Shown here: positions 1-6,318 of the stretch, piece by piece
How positions within the stretch are numbered: the stretch's first letter is position 1
Layout of the letters: the number at the start of each line of letters is the position of its first letter
NCBI GenBank assembly: GCA_019694165.1
Contig: JAIBCL010000020.1
Coordinates: 1 to 64,000 of the forward strand
Length of the DNA: 64,000 nt
Origin: Verrucomicrobiaceae bacterium
Lineage (GTDB): Bacteria > Verrucomicrobiota > Verrucomicrobiia > Verrucomicrobiales > Verrucomicrobiaceae
Reading direction: 5' to 3'
The notes under the pieces: generated by a model
Told to the model about the DNA's origin: nothing
What the model saw: the letters and a program-made list of their open reading frames with translations, nothing else
Databases searched by the model: none
Program-made: the position numbers and the translations under genes

Positions 1-72
1 TTCGAGCAGCGCGACGGCGTCACGTTTGAACTGCTCGTCATAGGTGCGTTTTTTCGTTCCTGTCGTGTTCAT
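1..72 (-). CDS. IS3-family transposase OrfA, N-terminus only (runs off the window)
   Basis: The first 24 codons of an IS3/IS911-type OrfA start at an ATG at 72 and read off the left edge. The visible protein begins MNTTGTKKRTYDEQF and continues with KRDAVALLE. This is the usual start of the helix-turn-helix domain that binds the IS ends (K-R-x-Y-x-x-E/Q-F-K-x-x-A-V). The catalytic OrfB (DDE) would lie to the left, outside the window. A likely element end sits 23 bp upstream at 95-126, the normal spacing for IS3 elements. The family call rests on a short segment. Confidence 0.7.
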   Translation of the reverse strand, partial: MNTTGTKKRTYDEQFKRDAVALLE

Positions 73-94
73 GCTGATTTGGGTGGTTACCCAA

Positions 95-126
95 CTTTTG
101 CTGTCCACGAAAACGAAGAAGGCTCA
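95..126 (-). repeat. Putative terminal inverted repeat of the IS3-type element
   Basis: Read on the minus strand this 32-bp stretch begins TGAGCCTTCTTCG, and the OrfA start follows 23 bp later. An IS3 end usually begins with TG and lies just upstream of orfA. The same 32 bp occurs in the opposite orientation at 192-223 with a single mismatch. Confidence 0.55.
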
Positions 127-155
127 AATCGCTGGTGATTGAAGTGCCCCCGAGC

Positions 156-288
156 GGGGGAATGGGGTCGGGGGGAATGGGGTCGGGGGGATGAGCCTTC
201 TTCGTTTACGTGGACAGCAAAAGGGTCATGGGAATGGGGTCAGGGGTCATGGGAATGGCATGGGAATGGGGTCAGTGGGCATGGGAAT
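156..288. repeat. Short G-rich tandem and dispersed repeats
   Basis: A 15-bp unit (GGGGGAATGGGGTCG) occurs twice in tandem at 156-170 and 171-185. After the solitary IS end, the words CATGGGAATGG and GGGGTCAG recur several times up to 288, where the first REP-like repeat starts. The region has no credible gene. The units look like degenerate pieces of the REP-like repeat around the RAYT gene. Confidence 0.6.
192..223 (+). repeat. Solitary second copy of the IS end, facing the first
   Basis: This is a 31/32 match to the 95-126 IS end, on the other strand. The sequence after 223 turns at once into short G-rich direct repeats rather than IS sequence, so only the end survives. The two ends point away from each other across 65 bp. 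This suggests a second, almost completely deleted insertion or an aberrant transposition product. Confidence 0.5.
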
Positions 289-346
289 GGGGTCAGTGTG
301 CAACTGCTTGACAAATGCGCGGCTCTCGCTGAAAACGGGGCATGGC
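289..346 (+). repeat. REP-like repeat upstream of the RAYT gene (copy 1)
   Basis: The repeat starts GGGGTCAGTGTGCAACTGC and contains TTGACAAATGCGCGG. The same unit recurs at 2185 and, with a few changes, at 2353-2402. An inverted and diverged version lies downstream of the transposase in the 1405-1500 tandem pair. The repeat runs into the ATG of the transposase at 342. Confidence 0.7.
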
Positions 347-1403
347 ACGCAGCATTCGCATTCAATCCGCCGGGGCCTATTACCACGTCATGGCCCGCGG
401 CAACAGGCGCGAGGACATTTTCCATGCTGATGACGACCGGCGCTTCTTCCTGCACACGCTGGGCCAGGCCTGTGAGATGACGGGCTGGCGGGTGCAGGCG
501 TGGGTGCTGATGAGCAACCACTATCATCTCTTTCTCCAGACGCCGGAGCCGAACCTGGTGGCGGGGATGTCCTGGCTGCAAAACACCCTAACCCGCCGCT
601 ACAACGTGCGGCACCGGAAGTGGGGGCGGTTGTTTGGCGACCGCTACAAGGCGGTGGTGGTGGAGGGAGAGGATCGTTACCACTACCAGACGCTGATGGA
701 TTACATCCATCTCAACCCGGTGCGCGCGCGGATGATCCGCCCGAAAGCAGGGCAAAGCGTGCTGGATTACCCATGGAGCAGTGTGGCGGGTGGTTACGCT
801 TTGCCTGCGGCGAAGCGGGCGAAATGGCTGGACGCGGGGGCAGGCTTGAAGGCATTCAACCTGGCGGACACGGCGGCGGGCCGCAGAGGGATGGTGGAGC
901 GGCTGGACAAGCGGGCGGTGAGCGAGGAGACGAAGAGCTGCGGGGTGCCGCCGCAATCCGAGGAGGTGGATGCGCGGGCGAGCCACCTGAGGCGCGGATG
1001 GTATTGGGGCACGCAGGGCTTTGGCGAGGCGATACGCAAGCTGGGGCGGAAGCTCCTCAAGCAGGCCGCGCCTGTGTCGCGGGCCTATCAGAAGCATGAG
1101 CTGGTGCGGGAGCACGGGGAGCGGCAGGCGCGGGAATGGCTGGTACGGGGACTTAAGGCGGGAGGCATGAAATCGTCCGCGCTCTCCAAGGTGAAAGGTT
1201 CCGATTCACGGAAGGTGCTGCTGGCGGATCTGCTATGGCGGCGGACGGTGGTGTCGCAGGAGTGGCTGGCGGAGAAACTGGAGATGAAATCAGCGGCGAA
1301 TGTGAGCCAGCAGCTTCGCCGGCTTGACGTGAAGGAGGCGCTCAAGAAGGTGCCTGAGGAGTTGAAAACCTTTCTTGCCGAAGCCGATGCCACCAGACAA
1401 TGA
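342..1403 (+). CDS. REP-associated tyrosine transposase (RAYT, Y1/HUH family) with C-terminal HTH extension
   Basis: This is an intact 353-residue member of the Y1_Tnp family, single-strand DNA transposases that act on REP-type hairpins. The HUH metal motif is NHYHLF (His60, His62). The likely catalytic tyrosine is Tyr121 in YIHLNPVRA, preceded by the family's A-Y-Y-H-V start. Ordinary RAYTs end near residue 180. This one has about 170 further residues that include a helix-turn-helix-like stretch (WLAEKLEMKSAANVSQQLRR, near 310), probably DNA binding. The flanks carry REP-like repeats in opposite orientations. A 37-codon duplicate of the gene's 5' end lies at 2238. The start ATG sits inside the duplicated repeat and matches the family N-terminus. 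Confidence 0.92.
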   Translation: MARSIRIQSAGAYYHVMARGNRREDIFHADDDRRFFLHTLGQACEMTGWRVQAWVLMSNHYHLFLQTPEPNLVAGMSWLQNTLTRRYNVRHRKWGRLFGDRYKAVVVEGEDRYHYQTLMDYIHLNPVRARMIRPKAGQSVLDYPWSSVAGGYALPAAKRAKWLDAGAGLKAFNLADTAAGRRGMVERLDKRAVSEETKSCGVPPQSEEVDARASHLRRGWYWGTQGFGEAIRKLGRKLLKQAAPVSRAYQKHELVREHGERQAREWLVRGLKAGGMKSSALSKVKGSDSRKVLLADLLWRRTVVSQEWLAEKLEMKSAANVSQQLRRLDVKEALKKVPEELKTFLAEADATRQ

Positions 1404-1404
1404 G

Positions 1405-1500
1405 CGCCAATAGTTTGTCAGCCAGTTGCAGCCTGACCCCGTTTCCCGGGGTCGCCAATAGTTTGTCAGCCAGTTGCAGCCTGACCCCGTTTCCCGGGGT
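1405..1500 (-). repeat. Two tandem 48-bp REP-like repeats downstream of RAYT, inverted relative to the upstream copies
   Basis: Two identical 48-bp units (1405-1452, 1453-1500) start right after the transposase stop codon. Each ends in a hairpin, GACCCCG / CGGGGTC around a 5-nt loop. On the minus strand the unit reads GGGGTCAGGCTGCAACTGG and then CTGACAAA. Over 27 positions this differs from the upstream repeats at about four. Inverted REP units on both sides of a RAYT gene are the expected architecture for a REP-mobilising locus. Confidence 0.75.
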
Positions 1501-1503
1501 CGG

Positions 1504-1785
1504 ACATCCTTCTCGCCGATCCGCGTCCCTGGGCGACCCACACGAAACAGCGAAGACCCAAAGATTCTCGACATCGCCAAAGGAACAGGAACAGCTTCCG
1601 AGAAGTGTTCAGCTTGGGCAAAAGGGGCGAGAGGAGAGACGGATGTTTACATCGACAAAAGTCTGCTACAGGACATTGCAGACTCGAAAACGCGGACGGG
1701 TGATCATTTTTGGAAAGACGAATTGCCCGATCTACTGGAGTCGGTCCGAAACGGCTTAGTAACGATAAAATATCACTTCGAATGA
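1504..1785 (+). pseudogene. Unrecognised coding fragment, 5' end replaced by the repeat
   Basis: The frame is open from inside the tandem repeat, where a TTG at 1474 is the only upstream start, to a TGA at 1785. The last 50 residues (from TDVYIDKSLLQDIADSK through HFWKDELPDLLESVRNG) have normal protein composition and are the credible part. I do not recognise the family. Base composition drops well below that of neighbouring genes from about 1620. The absence of a native start makes this the 3' end of a gene cut by repeat insertion. The short, acidic, cargo-like C-terminus would fit a polymorphic-toxin tip, but that is a guess. Confidence 0.4.
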
Positions 1786-1817
1786 ACGGATCAATGGTGA
1801 TCGTATGATGAGATGCA

Positions 1818-2168
1818 ATGAACAACGCATCGATCAAGTTTTTTTCAGTCAGCCTGTCACGGATCGCGCAAGTCGTTCGATATCGCGATGAAATTGGCGA
1901 CCTTGAATTCGTTTTCGACGGGAGCGATCGGGAACCAAAGCCGGGTTGGGAGATTGATACCAGTCCGTTTCGAAGTTGTCGCGACAACCCCAATCAAGAT
2001 GTTTGTGATCCCCAGCGAATTGCCTTCGCGCTCGTGAAAGTGCGCGAGTTTCTTGACTCTCCGGACGCAAGAGCCTTTCTGGGTGTCAAATCACATCATC
2101 CAATCGACATTGGATGGAGGCCGGCACGTGAAAAACGGAAAGTTCCTGTGATGGGAGCCTTGGATTAG
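1818..2168 (+). CDS. Hypothetical protein (possible immunity-type partner of the preceding fragment)
   Basis: This 116-residue frame starts at an ATG 32 bp after the preceding fragment and ends at 2168. It contains plausible secondary-structure patterns (GWEIDTSPF, then RIAFALVKVREFLDSPDAR) and no recognisable domain, signal peptide or membrane segment. GC is visibly lower than in the housekeeping genes, as in the fragment upstream. Both are bracketed by REP-like repeats (1405-1500 and 2185-2402), so the pair probably arrived together. A toxin-tip and immunity arrangement is one explanation, with no motif support. Confidence 0.45.
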   Translation: MNNASIKFFSVSLSRIAQVVRYRDEIGDLEFVFDGSDREPKPGWEIDTSPFRSCRDNPNQDVCDPQRIAFALVKVREFLDSPDARAFLGVKSHHPIDIGWRPAREKRKVPVMGALD

Positions 2169-2184
2169 ATCTTTGGCTTGAAAC

Positions 2185-2348
2185 GGGGTCAGTGTGCAAC
2201 TGCTTGACAAATGCGCGGCTCTCGCTGAAAACGGGGCATGGCACGCAGCATTCGCATTCAATCCGCCGGGGCCTATTACCACGTCATGGCCCGCGGCAAC
2301 AGGCGCGAGGACATTTTCCATGCTGATGACGACCGGCGCTTCTTCCTG
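2185..2348 (+). repeat. 164-bp exact duplicate of 289-452 (REP-like repeat plus RAYT 5' end)
   Basis: Every base from 2185 to 2348 matches 289-452. The copy covers the upstream repeat and the first 37 codons of the transposase, then stops abruptly at 2348. A further repeat unit begins five bases later. Perfect identity means the copy is recent or maintained by conversion. Confidence 0.9.
2238..2348 (+). pseudogene. Truncated 5' fragment of the RAYT transposase
   Basis: The fragment encodes the first 37 residues of the intact 342-1403 protein (MARSIRIQSAG and on to DDRRFFL). It then reads out of homology into repeat sequence. It lacks the HUH motif and the catalytic tyrosine, so it cannot be functional. 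Confidence 0.85.
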
Positions 2349-2352
2349 GAAC

Positions 2353-2402
2353 GGGGTCAGTGTGCAACGGCTTGACAAATGCGCGGCTCTCACTGAAAAC
2401 GG
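2353..2402 (+). repeat. REP-like repeat, diverged copy
   Basis: The unit starts GGGGTCAGTGTGCAACGGC and differs at only two or three positions from the copies at 289 and 2185. It sits between the RAYT fragment and the second RAYT gene. Confidence 0.7.
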
Positions 2403-2463
2403 ACACAAACAGGGGTCAGGGAACGATTCATGAGAAACTTATGATAAATGGATAGATCGGCCC

Positions 2464-2856
2464 ATGCCGAGACAGTTGAGAATTCAATATGCCGGGGCCG
2501 TTTATCATGTGCTGGCTCGCGGAGATCGGAGGGAAGACATCGTCCAGGATGATGAAGACCGTGAGCTGTTTGTGGCGACGCTGGCCGAGGCGTGCAAGAA
2601 GACGGGCTGGGAAGTGCTGGCCTGGGTGCTGATGGACAACCATTACCACTGCTGGCTGATCCGCACGCCGGAGCCGAATCTCGTCGAAGGAATGAAGTGG
2701 TTTCAGAATGCCTACACCCGGCGCTTCAATGCACGGCACAAGCTCTGGGGGGGGAGCTGTTTGGCGGCAGGTGCAAGACGATTTCGGTGCAGGCGGACGG
2801 CGCGGGCGCGGGTGATTGCCGCGAGATGCTGATGGATCACATTCATCTCGATCCGC
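2464..2856 (+). pseudogene. Second RAYT transposase, frameshifted and truncated
   Basis: The frame from ATG 2464 gives a second Y1 transposase start (MPRQLRIQYAGAVYHVLARG) with an intact HUH motif NHYHCW (His60, His62). A run of eight G at about 2747-2754 shifts the frame. The family continues in another frame as GELFGGRCK and MLMDHIHLDP. The position of the catalytic tyrosine (D-Y-I-H-L-N-P in the intact copy) reads D-H-I-H-L-D-P. Homology ends near 2856. Two separate defects, the frameshift and the lost tyrosine, mark a dead gene. It is not a duplicate of the first RAYT; the two have diverged considerably. Confidence 0.85.
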
Positions 2857-2884
2857 GAAAACGGTTTCAATGCACGACGATTGA

Positions 2885-3034
2885 CGGCATGTCGTCTGTC
2901 ATGGGTGTGCCGTGTTCAGCGCCCCGATTCGCGATCTATCCGACGCCGGTTTCCAAGACGGCGGGCGTGTGAACCACAATGGTGTCGTCACGATCACCCA
3001 GGCGCTGGCGGAAGCGCTCGCGGAGCACGATTGA
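2885..3034 (+). pseudogene. 3' remnant of an unidentified gene
   Basis: One frame is open from about 2885 to a TGA at 3032-3034. It encodes FSAPIRDLSDAGFQDGGRV, followed by NHNGVVTITQALAEALAEHD. The composition is normal for this genome, but there is no start codon and no upstream continuation. The piece looks like the last 40-50 residues of a gene whose rest was removed during events at the RAYT locus. No family is recognised. Confidence 0.3.
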
Positions 3035-3052
3035 GTCTTGCAAGCCCAAGGA

Positions 3053-3132
3053 GCAGGGACATTGCTGTCGCGTCCGACGCGCGTCGTGCCCCTCAGCATT
3101 GAGAACGTCCGACGGGACAACAATGTCCCTGC
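3053..3132. repeat. Inverted repeat with 12-bp perfect arms in the gap before the ligase gene
   Basis: GCAGGGACATTG at 3053-3064 pairs with CAATGTCCCTGC at 3121-3132 across 56 nt. The loop holds a self-complementary GACGCGCGTC at 3076-3085. The GGGACA/TGTCCC theme recurs in other gaps of the window (16643, 45546). It is probably an intergenic REP-type element. Otherwise I see nothing in 3035-3151. Confidence 0.55.
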
Positions 3133-3151
3133 CTCTTGATCCAGCCGTCCG

Positions 3152-4675
3152 TTGCCGCCCGTGTCGAATCCTTTTGCCAGCCGAGTTCTCGCCAGCTTTG
3201 AGAAGCATCGCGCCTTGCCGGCGCTGCGGATCGAAGGCGGGGAGTGGACGTATGGGGATCTGCTCTCCGCTGCGGAAGTCCAGGCGGGGGCGTGGGTCAG
3301 GTCGCTGCCACCCGGCCCTGTGGGAGTGCTCGCCGCGCGGTCACACGCGGGCTTCGCCGCGATCCTGGCATGCGTGGGTGCTGGGCGCGCCTATGTGCCG
3401 CTGCACCCGAAGTTTCCAGTCGCGCGGCTCGCCACGATGGCCGCTGCCGCGGGGTGCGCGGGCATCATCGCGCACGACGAGGCGCTCGCGACGCTGCAGG
3501 AGCTTCAACGCGTTCTCGGCGGTGGGTGGCGGCGGGAGGGGGGGAGGCTGGTGCATCAGCCAGAGCTGGACCTGGACTCCGGTCATCATGCGCGTGGCAC
3601 GGTGAACGGTGGCTTCGCGTACATTCTTTTTACCTCGGGCACCACGGGGCGCCCGAAGGGCATCGGCATCACGCCGTGCAATGTCTGCGCCTATCTGGAT
3701 CACGCCACGAGGACGTTCGGCGTGCAGCCCGGCGACCGTGCCTCGCAGATGTTCGAGCTGACCTTCGACCTCAGCGTGCACGACCTGTTTGTGACATGGC
3801 TCGGCGGTGGTCTGCTGTGCGTGCCACCCGCGGGCGCGGTGATGGCACCCGCGCGCTTCATCATCGACGAGCGCATCACGCACTGGTTCTCCGTGCCATC
3901 GACCGCGTCGATCCTCTCGAGACTGCGGCTGCTGCGGGAGGGGGCGTTTCCCTCCCTGCGGCAGAGCCTTTTCTGCGGCGAAGCGCTGCCGTCCGCCATC
4001 GCCGCGCAATGGTGCGGTGCCGCGCCCGGCTCCTCGCTGACAAATCTTTACGGCCCCACCGAAGCCACCATTGCGATCACTGCGCACGCCTGGGCGCCAG
4101 ATGCCGGCCAGGCGCACGCTGTGGTGCCCATCGGCAGGGCTTTCCCCGGCCAGCGTACGCGCATCGTCATCGACGGGTGCGATGCGCCGCCCGGTCAGGC
4201 GGGTGAACTGTGGCTCGGCGGCACGCAGGTCTCGCCGGGCTATCTGGACGATCCGGAAAAGACGGCCGCTGCCTTTGTCACGTCCGATGACTCCGGCGCG
4301 GTGTGGTATCGGACCGGTGATCTGGTGCGCGAAGACGCGCGCGGCGTCCTGCATTTCCTGGGCCGGCTCGACACCCAGGTGCAACTCCACGGGCACCGGG
4401 TGGAACTCGGCGAAGTCGAAGGTACGGTGCGGAATGTGTGCGGCGGCAGGATGTGCGCGGTGGTTCCCTGGCCGCCGCGCCAGTCTGCGGTCGAGAGCCT
4501 CGTGGCCTTCGTCGAAGGTGCCGGGGGTGCTGCGGACGCCGCAGCTTTGCGTGCGGCGCTCGGCAAGGTTCTGCCGGACTATATGGTGCCGGCCCGGATT
4601 GTTTACCTGCCTGCCTTGCCGCTGAATGCCAACGGCAAGATCGACCGTGTCACCCTCGCTTCCTCGATTCCATGA
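3152..4675 (+). CDS. AMP-forming amino-acid adenylating ligase (NRPS A-domain / DltA-like)
   Basis: This stand-alone adenylation protein of 507 residues should activate a carboxylate with ATP and load it on the phosphopantetheine of a carrier protein. Core motifs are all present: LFTSGTTGRPKG at 159-170, NLYGPTEATI near 299, RTGDL near 386, GRLDTQVQLHGHRVELGE near 403 and the catalytic-lysine motif NGKIDR near 493. The segment FDLSVHDLF (205-213) has the aspartate that holds the alpha-amino group in amino-acid-specific A domains, as in DltA, so an amino acid is the likely substrate. Start is TTG 3152 or GTG 3161. The stop overlaps the next gene's ATG by 4 bp, and that gene encodes the carrier. 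There is no condensation or thioesterase domain nearby. The exact substrate cannot be read from the sequence. Confidence 0.88.
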   Translation: MPPVSNPFASRVLASFEKHRALPALRIEGGEWTYGDLLSAAEVQAGAWVRSLPPGPVGVLAARSHAGFAAILACVGAGRAYVPLHPKFPVARLATMAAAAGCAGIIAHDEALATLQELQRVLGGGWRREGGRLVHQPELDLDSGHHARGTVNGGFAYILFTSGTTGRPKGIGITPCNVCAYLDHATRTFGVQPGDRASQMFELTFDLSVHDLFVTWLGGGLLCVPPAGAVMAPARFIIDERITHWFSVPSTASILSRLRLLREGAFPSLRQSLFCGEALPSAIAAQWCGAAPGSSLTNLYGPTEATIAITAHAWAPDAGQAHAVVPIGRAFPGQRTRIVIDGCDAPPGQAGELWLGGTQVSPGYLDDPEKTAAAFVTSDDSGAVWYRTGDLVREDARGVLHFLGRLDTQVQLHGHRVELGEVEGTVRNVCGGRMCAVVPWPPRQSAVESLVAFVEGAGGAADAAALRAALGKVLPDYMVPARIVYLPALPLNANGKIDRVTLASSIP

Positions 4676-5472
4676 GTGCTTCCGACCTGCAGAACCAAGT
4701 CCGCGATTTTCTCATCCAGAAGACTGGTGCCGGGGGCATCGGCCCGGATGAAGACCGTGCACTGATGGGGGCGGGGCTGCTTGATTCCTTCGGACTCGTG
4801 ACGCTGCTGGCGGAGGTCGAGGCGAGGTTCGGTGTGTTTCCTGATCTGATGGTGCACGACCCCGGCGACTACAGCACGCTGAATGGTCTCACGAACATCA
4901 TTCTGCAGAACCTCGGCGTCGCGCCGGTCAGCACACAGGCGAAGCAGCCTTCGCACGCGTCGTCGCCGGTTCACGCGCGCCCGGACCTCGTGCGAATCGA
5001 ACGGCTTCACGCCGCGCATCCGCTTTGGGCCGCGCTGCCGCCGCTCTTCAAGCAGATGTTTGATGACTTCGCGTCCACCGGCCTGCGGCTGCCCCTCGTC
5101 GATGGCGGCGAGCACCTGTGGCTCAAGAGCATCGAGGGTCTGCCAGACAATGTGTTCTTCGTCGCCGGCGCGGTGCGTGACGATGCGCTTCAAGGCTTCA
5201 TCACCGCCAGGATGAAACTGCTGCCCGCTTATCTCGGCGGACAGCATGTCGGCGAGGTGGCGCATCTTTGCGTCCGGCCTGCCGCGCGACGCCACGGGGT
5301 TGCCACCGGGCTTGCCTCGGCGGCGACGGCCTGGTGCCGCGACCGTGGTGCCGCCAGCGTGGAATTGCAGGTGCTGAGCCATAATGCCGGCGCGCTGGCA
5401 TTCTGGCGGCAACAGGGCTTCGAACCGGAACTCATTCAGCTTCGACGGAATCGCGGTGACGCGAGCTTCTAA
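4672..5472 (+). CDS. Acyl/peptidyl carrier protein fused to a GNAT acetyltransferase
   Basis: This 266-residue protein starts at an ATG that overlaps the ligase stop (ATGA). Residues 1-85 form a carrier domain with the phosphopantetheine serine in GAGLLDSFGLV (Ser39). A linker at about 86-110 leads to a GNAT domain (about 110-266). The acetyl-CoA-binding motif A is HLCVRPAARRHGVATG (about 199-213), and the LSHNAGALAFWRQQGFEP segment near 235 is typical of GNAT enzymes. The ligase presumably loads an amino acid onto Ser39. The GNAT domain may then acylate that amine, or move the loaded group to another acceptor. The chemistry is inference; the fusion and coupling are visible. Holo-ACP synthase (acpS) is encoded at 14806. 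Confidence 0.88.
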   Translation: MSASDLQNQVRDFLIQKTGAGGIGPDEDRALMGAGLLDSFGLVTLLAEVEARFGVFPDLMVHDPGDYSTLNGLTNIILQNLGVAPVSTQAKQPSHASSPVHARPDLVRIERLHAAHPLWAALPPLFKQMFDDFASTGLRLPLVDGGEHLWLKSIEGLPDNVFFVAGAVRDDALQGFITARMKLLPAYLGGQHVGEVAHLCVRPAARRHGVATGLASAATAWCRDRGAASVELQVLSHNAGALAFWRQQGFEPELIQLRRNRGDASF

Positions 5473-5519
5473 GAAGCCTGACTACGAAGCGAAGCGCGGT
5501 TGAAAAGCCGGACGACTCG

Positions 5520-5549
5520 TTGACGCGGAAGGAAACATTCCAATAATAC
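5520..5549 (+). promoter_or_regulatory. Possible sigma-70-type promoter for the rodZ-like gene
   Basis: TTGACG at 5520-5525 and TAATAC at 5544-5549 are separated by 18 bp and lie about 58 bp ahead of the ATG at 5608. Both hexamers are one or two changes from consensus. This is the only gap before the five-gene run up to pyrB. Confidence 0.35.
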
Positions 5550-5607
5550 ACCGCACCCGGTCTGCCGGAGACGGGTTCAACTTCACTTCCTTCCGAACGC
5601 CAGCCCC

Positions 5608-6318
5608 ATGTATCGGACCATCGGCCAGAATCTGCGCGCAGCACGTGAGTCAGCGGGACTTACGCTGCTGGACGTCGCGCACCGGACCCGCATCCCGCCG
5701 GGGCGGCTCCAACTGCTCGAGGACGGGAATTTCGCCGCGTTCGGCAGCATGGCGTATGCGCGGTCGTTCTTGAAGAGCTACAGCCGCTTTCTCGAAGTGG
5801 ATGCCAGCGAGGCACTGGAAGGGCTGCCTCCGCCCGTGCTCGGCGGTCCGGCTGACTACCGCTACCTCACCGAAAGCCAGGGCCCTTGGATCGACAAAAG
5901 CGAACGTCTGCCCCGGCGGCGTGAACCTCTGAAGCGGGTCGCGCTTTCGCCCGTGCCGTCGCTGGTGTTCATGCTCGCTCTCTTCCTGGTGGCGGGCGCT
6001 CTGCTCGCCGCGCGTCTCGTGGACATCAAGAAGACCGAACACAAGGCGGCGGAAAAAGGTGCGGCCGTCACCACGCAGAGCGAGAACGCCATGGCGACAA
6101 CCGACCCCCAGCACCTCGTGGTGAACGCCCAGGCTCTTGAATCAGATGTCGGTGCGTCCGTGAAATCTGCGTCTTCCGACGGCTCCGGTGGAGGGGCTGC
6201 CAGCGCCCGGCAGCCATTGCCGAAGGAGACGATCGTCCGACCCGCGGTGCTGCCGAAGAACATCCCGGCACCAGTCAGTCCGAACACACCCGTGCGCCGG
6301 CCGCAGATCGTGGAATGA
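5608..6318 (+). CDS. rodZ: RodZ-like membrane protein (N-terminal HTH, one membrane segment)
   Basis: Residues 5-65 form a Xre/HTH_25-type helix-turn-helix (IGQNLRAARESAGLTLLDVA, then RIPPGRLQLLEDGNFAAFGS). A basic stretch (LPRRREPLKR, 101-110) precedes a membrane segment at about 117-137, and the C-terminal part is low-complexity and periplasmic. This is the RodZ layout: the cytoplasmic HTH binds MreB and links it to the wall-elongation complex. The C-terminal beta domain of classical RodZ is not obvious, and at 236 residues the protein is short. The next gene overlaps by 4 bp. Confidence 0.75.
   Translation: MYRTIGQNLRAARESAGLTLLDVAHRTRIPPGRLQLLEDGNFAAFGSMAYARSFLKSYSRFLEVDASEALEGLPPPVLGGPADYRYLTESQGPWIDKSERLPRRREPLKRVALSPVPSLVFMLALFLVAGALLAARLVDIKKTEHKAAEKGAAVTTQSENAMATTDPQHLVVNAQALESDVGASVKSASSDGSGGGAASARQPLPKETIVRPAVLPKNIPAPVSPNTPVRRPQIVE

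Noticed and set aside
95-223. IS3 circle junction (abutted ends) acting as a strong promoter
   Set aside because: The ends are 65 bp apart, not the 3-4 bp of a circle junction, and no promoter hexamers span them.
1405-1500. Tandem repeat as a start of a CRISPR array
   Set aside because: Two 48-bp units abut with no spacer, there is no cas gene, and the unit is the inverse of the RAYT-associated repeat.
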